A stretch of 9,385 nucleotides of DNA from the NCBI GenBank assembly GCA_905204385.1, contig CAJKZL010000088.1, positions 1 through 9,385 of the forward strand, written 5' to 3'. The translations under genes and the position numbers were made by a program. Below the pieces are notes generated by a model that made no database searches, was not told the origin of the DNA, and saw only the letters and a list, made by a program, of their open reading frames with translations. This DNA comes from an uncultured Odoribacter sp. (GTDB taxonomy: Bacteria > Bacteroidota > Bacteroidia > Bacteroidales > Marinifilaceae). The number at the start of each line of letters is the position of its first letter. Within the stretch, counting starts at the first letter, position 1. This document shows, one piece after another, positions 1 to 5,925 of the stretch.

Positions 1-352
1 AAAGGTAATTGTGTGAAAAATCAAAATTACTCAAATTGTATTTTTCCATCACCCGGGGACGCAGTACGTTCATGGAAGTGAACATCCAGCAACGTCCCGA
101 TCCTTCCTGATTGGTGATGCCTTTGACTTTGACCCGGTATTTGAAGTGATGGTCTACTTTCCCCTGCAATTCCCGGTTCAGTGCATTGTCTTTGATGTTT
201 TTATCACTGGTGAGAATGTTTTGAATGGCGGTAGTGGCAGCATCTTTTTTGAAACTGCCTTGGATTTCCTGCAAATCTTTGTCTGTGATGCTTTGGGCGA
301 ATAAGCCGGCCCCGGTCAGCATCAGGGTTACGGTGATTAAACTTTTTCTCAT
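1..352 (-). CDS. pepC: Aminopeptidase C / bleomycin hydrolase-like C1B cysteine peptidase, exported (N-terminal part only)
   Basis: The gene starts at the ATG at 352-350 and runs off the left edge after 117 codons. Residues 1-20 form a signal peptide (basic MRKS, hydrophobic core, ending GLFAQ), so the product is probably exported to the periplasm. The hallmark is at residues 81-98, NQEGSGRCWMFTSMNVLR: this is the C1B active-site block, with the oxyanion-hole Gln at 82 and the nucleophile Cys at 88. The following FDFSHNYL also fits the family's conserved block after the cysteine. Family members are about 450 residues, so roughly a quarter is visible; the catalytic His and Asn lie outside. It would trim peptides from their N-terminus. 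It follows lpdA on the same strand with a 78-nt gap that holds a heptamer repeat array. I see no Bacteroides-type promoter in that gap, so cotranscription with lpdA is possible. Confidence 0.88.
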   Translation of the reverse strand, partial: MRKSLITVTLMLTGAGLFAQSITDKDLQEIQGSFKKDAATTAIQNILTSDKNIKDNALNRELQGKVDHHFKYRVKVKGITNQEGSGRCWMFTSMNVLRPRVMEKYNLSNFDFSHNYL

Positions 353-374
353 TGAAAATAAATTATGGTCATGG

Positions 375-430
375 TACTCTCTAATCTCTAATCTCTCAAC
401 TTTAAACTTTCAACTTTCAACCTTCAACGT
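375..430. repeat. Degenerate 7-nt tandem repeat array, 8 units (lpdA-pepC gap)
   Basis: Eight consecutive 7-nt units lie in exact register on the plus strand: TACTCTC, TAATCTC twice, TCAACTT, TAAACTT, TCAACTT, TCAACCT and TCAACGT. In the sense of the flanking minus-strand genes the consensus is RRGWTKA (for example AAGTTGA, GAGATTA). The array begins immediately after the lpdA stop codon (433-431). A second array of the same unit lies at 2784-2860. Function unknown. Confidence 0.85.
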
Positions 431-1822
431 CTAAAGGTGAATCACTTCGTCATATGCTGCTGCTGCTGCTTCCATGACGGCTTCACTCATCGTAGGATGA
501 GGATGGATCGTCTTGATAAGGTCATGGGCGGTGATTCCTTTTTTCCGGGCCACTACCAGTTCGGCGATCATTTCCGTTACATTGGCTCCGACGAGATGGG
601 CGCCGAGCAGTCCGCCGTCCTGGGCATTGAAGACTAATTTTACAAAGCCGTCGTTTGCTCCTGCCGAACTGGCCTTCCCGGAAGCGGTGAACGGAAACTT
701 ACCGATTTTCAGTTCGTATCCGGCTTCGCGGGCTTTGGCTTCGGTGAGCCCCACAGAGGCAACTTCCGGGTTGGTATAAGTACTACCGGGAATATTGGCA
801 ATGTCGATGGGTGCGGGTGTCTGGCCGGCGTTTTTATCTACACTTCAGATTGCTTCGGCAGAAGCGACATGGGCAAGGGCAGGACCATGCACGATATCAC
901 CGATGGCATATACGCCTTCCACATCGGTGCGGTAGTAGTCGTCTACTTTAATTTTTCCTTTTTCCAGGGTTATGCCCAATTCTTCCAGACCGATGTTTTC
1001 CACATTGGGGGCGATGCCGACCGCCGATAGAACCATTTCAGCTTCGTAGACTTCAATATCGCCTTTTTTATTGCGGATATCGATCTTCAGTAATTCGCCG
1101 GAAGTGTCGATGCTTTCCACGGTTGATTTAACGAGGACTTCGATTCCGGCCTTTTTGAAGGAACGGCCTACCTGTTTGGAGACTTCCTCGTCTTCCACCG
1201 GGAGAATAGTCGGCATAAATTCTACTAGGGTGACTTTGGTGCCCATGGCATTGTAAAACCACGCCAATTCGGAGCCGATGGCTCCTGAGCCGACCACTAA
1301 AAGAGAGGCGGGTTTATGATCGAGCGTCAAGGCTTCCCGGTATCCGATAATCCGTTTCCCGTCCTGGGGAATGGCAGGCAGAACCCGTGAACGGGCGCCT
1401 GTGGCCAGAACAATGTGCTTCGCTTCGTAAATCGTTTTTTCGCCTTCGCAGTCGGTTACTTCCACTTTTTTGTCGGCAGTGAGCTTACCGTGTCCGCAAT
1501 TGACGGTAATGTTGTTTTTCTTGAAGAGGTATTGAATGCCTTTACTCATTTTATCGGCAACTCCCCGGCTGCGGGCGATGATCGCATCAAAATCGGGTTC
1601 CGCCACTTCCACCTTAATGCCATAGGCATCCGCATGGCGAGCATACTCCAATACCTGAGCGGATTTTAGCAAGGACTTGGTGGGAATACAACCCCAGTTC
1701 AGGCATATGCCTCCTTGTTCTGCACGTTCCACTACGGCAACCTTTAGGCCCAGCTGGGCCCCCCGGATCGCAGCCACATATCCGCCAGGGCCACTTCCGA
1801 TAACGATTAAATCATAATTCAT
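431..1822 (-). pseudogene. lpdA: Dihydrolipoyl dehydrogenase (E3), interrupted by an in-frame TGA
   Basis: E3 reoxidises dihydrolipoamide in the 2-oxoacid dehydrogenase and glycine cleavage complexes, using FAD and NAD+, in the cytoplasm. Numbered from the ATG at 1822, the FAD-binding GSGPGG is at residues 9-14, the redox-active disulfide motif CLNWGC at 40-45, an NAD-binding VVGSGAIGSE follows in the middle, and TDVEGVYAIGDI is the second FAD contact. The C-terminal part has the dimer-domain catalytic motif HPHPTMSE and ends in AYDEVIHL. Codon 326 (847-845) is TGA. Reading continues in the same frame through PGSTYTNPEVASVGLTEAK to a TAG at 433-431, giving 463 positions, normal for the family. 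The 325-residue product lacks the dimer domain with the active-site His, so it should be inactive unless the stop is read through. I prefer 1822 to the ATG at 1849 because family proteins start at MNYDLIVIG and the promoter lies at 1860-1867, almost on top of 1849. Confidence 0.85.
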
Positions 1823-1859
1823 ATCGATAATTTTTTCAAACGTTTTCATTTTCCTGTCG

Positions 1860-1890
1860 CAAAGCTAATAAAAAGATACAGGATATGAAA
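1860..1890 (-). promoter_or_regulatory. Candidate Bacteroides-type promoter of lpdA
   Basis: Read on the minus strand, TAGCTTTG at 1867-1860 matches the Bacteroides -7 element TAnnTTTG exactly. A TTTC at 1890-1887 sits 19 nt upstream, one base off the -33 element TTTG. The start point would fall near 1853, giving about 30 nt of leader to the ATG at 1822 but almost none to the ATG at 1849. The -33 part lies inside the loop of the upstream terminator hairpin. Confidence 0.5.
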
Positions 1891-1902
1891 GAATGTATCC
1901 TG
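1868..1902 (-). terminator. Intrinsic terminator of the metal-transporter operon
   Basis: Downstream of the permease stop codon, the minus strand carries CAGGATA (1902-1896), a 10-nt loop and TATCCTG (1885-1879): a perfect 7-bp stem. It is followed after TA by TCTTTTTAT (1876-1868). The stem is AT-containing and moderate in strength, but position and T run fit a factor-independent terminator for the operon. It leaves no spacer before the lpdA promoter. Confidence 0.6.
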
Positions 1903-1935
1903 AAGGCTGAAATTTTTATTGGAAAGAAGAGTGGA

Positions 1936-2751
1936 TTACGGTTTATGCCGTTGCCTGATTTGCTGAAGTAACCACACGATAAGAAACAGGAGGAGAAAAC
2001 AAATTACGATCGTTGCGCCGGAAGGAGTATCGATCTGTGCGGAAACAAACAGGCCTGCAACGGAACCGAAGGTGCTGATCAAGGCAGAAGCCAATAGTTG
2101 CCGGGTAAAATTTTTGTAAAGCATACCGGCGATGGCCTGGGGGATGGTCAGGTAGGAAATGACCAGGATGATCCCTGCGAGTTTCAGGCAAAGTACGATG
2201 CACAAGGCGATGATCACCGTAACGGCGACATCGATGATGTTGACATGGATGTGGTGGGTTTTGCTGTATTCCTTATCGAAGGCAATATAGAATAAAGGAC
2301 GGTAGAAGCAGAGAAAGAAAGCGATGATCAGCAAGCAAAGCACTACGGACATCAGGATCTGTTCCCGGGTGACGGTCAGAATGTTTCCAAAAAGATAGGA
2401 CATCAGATTAGGTGCATAGCCGGGTGTGAGGTAGATGAACAGAATGCCGATAGCCATGCCTGCCGACCAGAAAATGCCGATCAGGGAATCTTCGCGTAGT
2501 TTTTTACTTTCGGATAAAGTAAATATTCCCAGCGCGGAAATCAGGGAAAATACGGTGGCGCCCAGCATAGGCGACCAACCCAAAAAATAGGAAAGTCCCA
2601 GCCCTCCGAAGGAAGCATGCGTTATTCCTCCACTGATGAATACCATCCGTTTGGCTACAATATAAGTGCCCACTAAGCCACAGCTAATACCAATCAGAAT
2701 AGTACTTACCAAAGCATTTTGAAAAAAATCATATTTCAACAATTCCCACAT
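1936..2751 (-). CDS. znuB: Metal ABC transporter permease, ZnuB/TroC family
   Basis: This 271-residue protein is very hydrophobic, with about eight likely membrane segments, and has the length of ABC-3 family permeases for Zn2+ or Mn2+. Family features include the N-terminal ALVSTILIGISCGLVGTYIVAKRMVFISGGITHASFGGLGLSYFLG block (residues 13-57), a GNILTV segment near 122, and the loop SKTHHIHV followed by the C-terminal LKLAGIILVISYLTIPQAIA block; the latter is typical of the region contacting the ATPase. It would form the membrane channel that takes metal from the lipoprotein at 3644-4534, powered by the ATPase at 2825-3607. All three genes share a strand and tight spacing and should be one operon. 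The 73-nt gap before it is mostly heptamer repeat. The specific metal cannot be decided from sequence. Confidence 0.92.
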   Translation of the reverse strand: MWELLKYDFFQNALVSTILIGISCGLVGTYIVAKRMVFISGGITHASFGGLGLSYFLGWSPMLGATVFSLISALGIFTLSESKKLREDSLIGIFWSAGMAIGILFIYLTPGYAPNLMSYLFGNILTVTREQILMSVVLCLLIIAFFLCFYRPLFYIAFDKEYSKTHHIHVNIIDVAVTVIIALCIVLCLKLAGIILVISYLTIPQAIAGMLYKNFTRQLLASALISTFGSVAGLFVSAQIDTPSGATIVICFLLLFLIVWLLQQIRQRHKP

Positions 2752-2783
2752 ACCGGTTTTATCAATCTTTAATTTTATACCCC

Positions 2784-2860
2784 TAATCTCTAATCTCTAA
2801 TCTTTAATCTTTAATCTTTCATCCCTAATCTCTCATCTCTAAACTTTCAACTTTCATCCC
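2784..2860. repeat. Degenerate 7-nt tandem repeat array, 11 units (ATPase-permease junction)
   Basis: Eleven 7-nt units lie in unbroken register on the plus strand: TAATCTC x2, TAATCTT x3, TCATCCC, TAATCTC, TCATCTC, TAAACTT, TCAACTT and TCATCCC. It is the same unit as at 375-430. The array overlaps the last 11 codons of the ATPase gene and provides its TAG stop, then fills most of the gap to the permease gene. In the minus sense every unit ends in TGA or in TTA followed by a purine. Because 7 is not a multiple of 3, the array therefore closes all three minus-strand frames. Confidence 0.85.
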
Positions 2861-3607
2861 CCCCTTTCCTTCATGCTCCCCCAGCACCCTGTGCGGCACT
2901 TGCCCATGGGTGATCAGTTCGATCGGACAGTGGTAGGATTGAAGTTGTTCGGGCGTTATCAGGTTGGAATTGTGATAATGCAATTCTTTGTTGACACAAG
3001 CGATGGTTTTTACGTAAGAACAGATCGTTCCCAGGTCATGGGACACCATGACTATGCTCATGGTTTTATTCAATTCTTCGAGAATAGCATAAAATTCCTT
3101 TTCAAAATTGCTGTCTACATAAGTAGTAGGCTCATCGAGAATCAATATGCGGGGATTCGATATAATGGCCCGGCACAGGAAAACCCTTTGCATCTGTCCG
3201 CCGGAAAGATCTCCTATGGGGCTTTTGAGGTAGTTGCCCATGCCGCATTTATCCAGCAGTTCCCAGGCTTTATGCTTGTCTGCGCGGGTATACCTCTTAT
3301 ATAAGCCTTTGCTGGACATCAGTCCCGACAAGGCCACTTCCGTCACGCTTATGGGAAAGCGCTGATCGAACCGGTTGTTTTGGGGAAGATAACCGAAAAG
3401 GTTTTGTTTGGAACCGGGGTAGATGATTTCTCCGCTGTAGGGTTTTAATAATCCGAGGATCACCCGAAGCAGGGTGGTTTTGCCGCCTCCGTTGGGACCG
3501 ATAATCCCGATAAAGTCGCCTTCTCCGATCGTGAGGTCGATGTTGTGAAGAACCGGGGTATTCTCATAGCCCGCCGTAATATTTTTTAATGCGATAAGTG
3601 TCTGCAT
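2825..3607 (-). CDS. znuC: Metal ABC transporter ATP-binding protein, ZnuC family
   Basis: A complete ABC ATPase of 260 residues. Walker A is GPNGGGKTT (37-45), the Q-loop Gln is at 76 (GYLPQNN), the signature is LSGGQMQR (134-141), Walker B is ILILDEP (154-160) followed by TTYVD, and the switch His is at 190 (MVSHD). The tail HCPIELITHGQVPHRVLGEH has a His/Cys-rich character seen in metal-import ATPases of this group. It would drive the permease encoded just downstream. The start follows the lipoprotein stop by 36 nt. Oddity: the last 11 residues (GMKVESLEMRD) and the TAG are encoded by the heptamer array at 2784-2860, so the natural C-terminus was probably around residue 249 or was replaced when the array arose. 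All catalytic motifs are far upstream, so activity should be unaffected. Confidence 0.93.
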   Translation of the reverse strand: MQTLIALKNITAGYENTPVLHNIDLTIGEGDFIGIIGPNGGGKTTLLRVILGLLKPYSGEIIYPGSKQNLFGYLPQNNRFDQRFPISVTEVALSGLMSSKGLYKRYTRADKHKAWELLDKCGMGNYLKSPIGDLSGGQMQRVFLCRAIISNPRILILDEPTTYVDSNFEKEFYAILEELNKTMSIVMVSHDLGTICSYVKTIACVNKELHYHNSNLITPEQLQSYHCPIELITHGQVPHRVLGEHEGKGGMKVESLEMRD

Positions 3608-3643
3608 CGAATGATTTTTTGATAAAACAGCAAACCGGCGGTG

Positions 3644-4534
3644 TTAATTGGCTTTGGGGGAAGTGTTGCTGAAAACACCGATGATTTTTTCCATTTCAGC
3701 TATCCAATTTTCCGCCAATGGGTCTATGGGAACGATTTTTCCGCCGATTTCCCGGGCAATGGATTCCGCATTACTGGCATCGAACTGACTTTGTATAAAT
3801 ATCAGGTGGATACCTTTCTCCCGGGCCTCGTCGATGAGTTTTTTCAGATGGGCCGGATTAGGTTCTTTGCCTTCGTCTTCGATGGCAATCTGTTCCAAGC
3901 CGTAGTCCCGGGCAAAATAGGTCAGCGCAGGATGATAGATCAGGAATACTTTTTCTCCCGGGTTCTGAAATACCTGTGCCGCCTGGTGGGCAACCGAGTC
4001 TATATCCTGCATGAAAACTTCGTAATTACCTTTGAACCGTTCTTTTTGTTCCGGATAGTGTCGGGCCAGGGTTTCATAGATGGTGGTGGCCATTTGGCGG
4101 GCATTTGCTGGAGAAAGCCAAATGTGCGGATCTATGCCGCCATGTTCGTGGCCTTCGCTATGCGTATGGCTGCAACTTCCGCTCAGCAGCGAAAGTCCTT
4201 CTGAATGATCGATCACCCGGATGTTCTTATGATTCTGCAACACCGGATAGAGATGGGTCAGCTCGAAGGGCAGATGGCCGATAGTAAAGCAGAGTTCGCT
4301 ATCGTAAAGACTTTTCAGTTGTCCGGTGTTCAGGTCGCAGGTGGCCGGATTCATCCCCGGAGGAATCATTACATTGACATCGACATAGTCTCCGGCTATC
4401 CGTTCGATGAAATATTTCTGGGGAAGAATGCTTACCGTGACGGTCCGTGAATTTCCGGACTTATTTTTACAACCCGCCAAAAGGGAAAATATGCTGAAGA
4501 GAACCAGGATAACAAGAAAGCGTTTGTTGTTCAT
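3644..4534 (-). CDS. znuA: Metal-binding lipoprotein of ABC importer, ZnuA/TroA family
   Basis: A 296-residue cluster A-I substrate-binding protein. Residues 1-22 form a lipoprotein signal ending LLAGC, so Cys22 would be lipidated and the protein tethered in the periplasm. Family landmarks are VSILPQKYFIERI (34-46), a His-rich loop with His at 123, 125, 129 and 131, the ligand motif DPHIWLSP (His137), IYHPALTYFA (His201) and IDPLAENW (Asp271). The His-rich loop is typical of zinc-binding members, which favours Zn2+ over Mn2+. At the first canonical ligand site, where many family members have P-H-x-Y/F, this protein reads NPATCD, so Ala64 replaces the His. It is first in the operon with the ATPase and permease. 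A TATCTTTA (4574-4567) upstream resembles a -7 element with one mismatch but no -33 partner; I see no obvious Zur operator. Confidence 0.92.
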   Translation of the reverse strand: MNNKRFLVILVLFSIFSLLAGCKNKSGNSRTVTVSILPQKYFIERIAGDYVDVNVMIPPGMNPATCDLNTGQLKSLYDSELCFTIGHLPFELTHLYPVLQNHKNIRVIDHSEGLSLLSGSCSHTHSEGHEHGGIDPHIWLSPANARQMATTIYETLARHYPEQKERFKGNYEVFMQDIDSVAHQAAQVFQNPGEKVFLIYHPALTYFARDYGLEQIAIEDEGKEPNPAHLKKLIDEAREKGIHLIFIQSQFDASNAESIAREIGGKIVPIDPLAENWIAEMEKIIGVFSNTSPKAN

Positions 4535-4602
4535 AAAGGGTGCGATACATGTTTATTTAGAGTCAGTAAAGATAAGAAATAAATGATTTTCATCCCGGAC
4601 TT

Positions 4603-4633
4603 TTTGTTTTTTTTATTTTATCTTTTATCTTTG
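4603..4633 (+). promoter_or_regulatory. Bacteroides-type promoter of the asnA leader transcript
   Basis: TTTG at 4603-4606 and TATCTTTG at 4626-4633 are separated by 19 nt. Both match the Bacteroides consensus (-33 TTTG, -7 TAnnTTTG) exactly. Transcription would start near 4640, about a dozen nt before the leader ORF and roughly 165 nt before asnA. Confidence 0.75.
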
Positions 4634-4651
4634 CAAAACTAATGTGAAGAA

Positions 4652-4732
4652 ATGACTTTGTTTAACAGCAATATCGACCTGAATAATAATTGCAATAATA
4701 ATCGATTGCAAGCAGGGAGGTATTGTTCGTGA
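4652..4732 (+). CDS. Asn-rich leader peptide of asnA (26 aa)
   Basis: This ORF runs from ATG at 4652 to TGA at 4730-4732 and is too short for standard gene callers. Of 26 residues, eight are Asn: positions 5, 7, 11-13 and 15-17. The core reads NNNCNNN, and codons are one AAC and seven AAT. There is also one Asp. The concentration of the amino acid made by the downstream enzyme is the usual signature of an attenuation leader peptide, whose translation rather than product matters. It begins shortly after the predicted start point. The end of the ORF overlaps the CAGGGAGG antiterminator strand, so a ribosome at the stop codon would cover it. No strong Shine-Dalgarno is seen, only purine-rich GAAGA upstream, normal for this phylum. 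Confidence 0.72.
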   Translation: MTLFNSNIDLNNNCNNNRLQAGRYCS

Positions 4733-4756
4733 TGAAAGATATAATGACATCGAATG

Positions 4757-4787
4757 AGCCTTCCTGATTCAGGAAGGCTTTTTTATT
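4757..4787 (+). terminator. Intrinsic terminator in the asnA leader (attenuator)
   Basis: AGCCTTCCTG (4757-4766), loop ATT, then CAGGAAGGCT (4770-4779) is a perfect 10-bp stem, directly followed by a T run (4779-4784, then ATT). It lies only 20 nt before the asnA start codon and after the promoter. It can therefore only act on the asnA transcript, not on an upstream gene: the left neighbour is divergent. Confidence 0.9.
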
Positions 4788-4806
4788 CACTAACAATTAC
4801 ACACGC

Positions 4807-5844
4807 ATGAAACAATTAATTTTACCTCAGGGCTACGCTTCGCCGCTGGATGTATGGCAGACAGAACATGCCATCAAGTTTATCAAGGACACTTTTCAAC
4901 TGGCATTGGCTGCAGAGTTGAAGCTGAGAAGAGTGACAGCCCCCATTATAGTGCCTTCGGGCAAGGGATTGAACGATAATCTGAGCGGTTCGGAGCAACC
5001 GGTGAGTTTTGAGGCCCGTGTACTCGACGGGCAAAAAGCGGAAATTGTCCAGTCGTTGGCAAAATGGAAGCGATATGCGCTTTGGCGGCATCATATCCAG
5101 CCCGGAATGGGGATCTATACCGATATGAATGCTTTGCGTCCGGATGAAACTATCGATAATATTCATTCTGTATATGTGGATCAATGGGATTGGGAGAAAG
5201 TGATTACTTCCGAAGAGAGAACCCCTGAAAGGTTGAAGGTTTGTGTAGAGCGCCTCTATGCCGCTTTAAAAAGGACCGAGTTTTTGTTGAGCGAACAATT
5301 CCCCGTGCTGAAGCCTTTTTTGCCCGAGCAGATCCATTATATTCATGCCGAGGAACTGCGGCAATTATATCCCGGGCTTTCTCCGAAGGAGCGGGAAACG
5401 ACCATTGCCAGACAGTATGGGGCTGTGTTTATCCGTGGGATCGGAGGAGCATTGAACGACGGTTCCATCCACGACGACCGTTCACCGGATTATGACGATT
5501 GGTCTACTGTAGCGCAAGATGGGTTGATGGGACTGAACGGGGATATTGTGGTATGGAACCCGGTGTTGCAGTCCGCTTTCGAAATTTCCTCCATGGGGAT
5601 TCGGGTAGACCGCGAAGCCTTGCTGCGGCAACTGAAAATGAAGAATGCCGAGGAAAGAAAGGAGTTGTATTTTCATTCTTTGTTGCTGGATAATAAATTG
5701 CCTCAGACCATGGGTGGAGGGATAGGGCAATCCCGTTTATGTATGTTGTTGTTGCAAAAATGCCACATCGGAGAGGTACAGGCAGGACTCTGGCCGGAAG
5801 AAGTGCATCGGGCGTGCGAGCAGGCAGGTATATTTTTGTTCTAG
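4807..5844 (+). CDS. asnA: Aspartate--ammonia ligase (ammonia-dependent asparagine synthetase A)
   Basis: AsnA makes asparagine from aspartate, ammonia and ATP, giving AMP and pyrophosphate, in the cytoplasm. Its fold is that of class II aminoacyl-tRNA synthetases of the Asp/Asn type. The protein has 345 residues against about 330 for the E. coli enzyme. Recognisable blocks are ITAP-like VTAPIIVPSGKGLNDNLSG (43-61), SFEARVLDGQKAEIVQSLAKWKR (67-89), GIYTDMNALRPDE (102-114), YVDQWDWE (123-130), ALNDGSIHDDRSPDYDDW (215-232), FEISSMGIRVD (258-268) and the ATP-binding TMGGGIGQSR (301-310). It is complete, ends in TAG, and is a single-gene unit preceded by the Asn-rich leader and terminator described above, which suggests control by asparagine supply. 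The convergent protease gene ends 82 nt downstream. Confidence 0.97.
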   Translation: MKQLILPQGYASPLDVWQTEHAIKFIKDTFQLALAAELKLRRVTAPIIVPSGKGLNDNLSGSEQPVSFEARVLDGQKAEIVQSLAKWKRYALWRHHIQPGMGIYTDMNALRPDETIDNIHSVYVDQWDWEKVITSEERTPERLKVCVERLYAALKRTEFLLSEQFPVLKPFLPEQIHYIHAEELRQLYPGLSPKERETTIARQYGAVFIRGIGGALNDGSIHDDRSPDYDDWSTVAQDGLMGLNGDIVVWNPVLQSAFEISSMGIRVDREALLRQLKMKNAEERKELYFHSLLLDNKLPQTMGGGIGQSRLCMLLLQKCHIGEVQAGLWPEEVHRACEQAGIFLF

Positions 5845-5863
5845 TCCGGGCTGCCGTCCGGCA

Positions 5864-5909
5864 TAAAAAATGCGGAGAAAGCGAAACGCCGGTTTCTCCT
5901 TCTCCGCAT
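5864..5909 (-). terminator. Intrinsic terminator of the tricorn-like protease gene
   Basis: On the minus strand, ATGCGGAGAA (5909-5900) and TTCTCCGCAT (5879-5870) form a perfect 10-bp stem. The 20-nt loop can pair internally (GAAAC with GTTTC). A T run (5870-5865) follows. It lies 16 nt after the protease stop codon. The stem also forms in plus-strand RNA after asnA but lacks a good T tract there. Confidence 0.85.
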
Positions 5910-5925
5910 ATATCTCCGGAATGTT

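Larger units (their letters stand above)
4640..4806 (+). promoter_or_regulatory. Putative asparagine-responsive transcription attenuator of asnA
   Basis: The leader holds four pairing segments in classical order. Segment 1 is TTGCAA at 4690-4695, inside the Asn codon run. Segment 2 starts with TTGCAA at 4706-4711, which can pair with segment 1, and continues into CAGGGAGG at 4713-4720. Segment 3 is the terminator 5' arm, AGCCTTCCTG at 4757-4766. Segment 4 is the 3' arm, CAGGAAGGCT at 4770-4779. CAGGGAGG can pair with CCTTCCTG (4759-4766) over 8 bp with one G-U pair, excluding the terminator. Inferred action: with little Asn-tRNA the ribosome stalls on the Asn codons, segment 1 is masked, segments 2 and 3 pair and asnA is transcribed. 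With enough Asn-tRNA the ribosome reaches the stop codon at 4730-4732, covers segment 2, and the terminator forms. Confidence 0.72.

Noticed and set aside
352..372. Seven-codon ORF (ATG at 372) whose TGA overlaps the peptidase ATG
   Set aside because: Very short ORFs are common by chance and nothing in its composition suggests a regulatory role.
431..754. Separate 107-residue protein at the left end of lpdA
   Set aside because: It begins at a GTG inside the lpdA dimer domain and is in the same frame as the 5' part; it is the 3' end of the interrupted lpdA, not a separate gene.
845..847. Selenocysteine at the lpdA TGA
   Set aside because: The position is not catalytic, and I see no convincing bacterial SECIS hairpin right after the TGA; the only pairing is a weak GTGT/ACAC with a long loop.
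4535..4600. Zur or Fur operator upstream of the metal lipoprotein gene
   Set aside because: I looked for an inverted repeat of operator size near 4535-4600 and saw none that was convincing.
4642..4647. ATGTGA start-stop just before the asnA leader ORF
   Set aside because: It is probably within a few nt of the transcription start, so it is likely chance.
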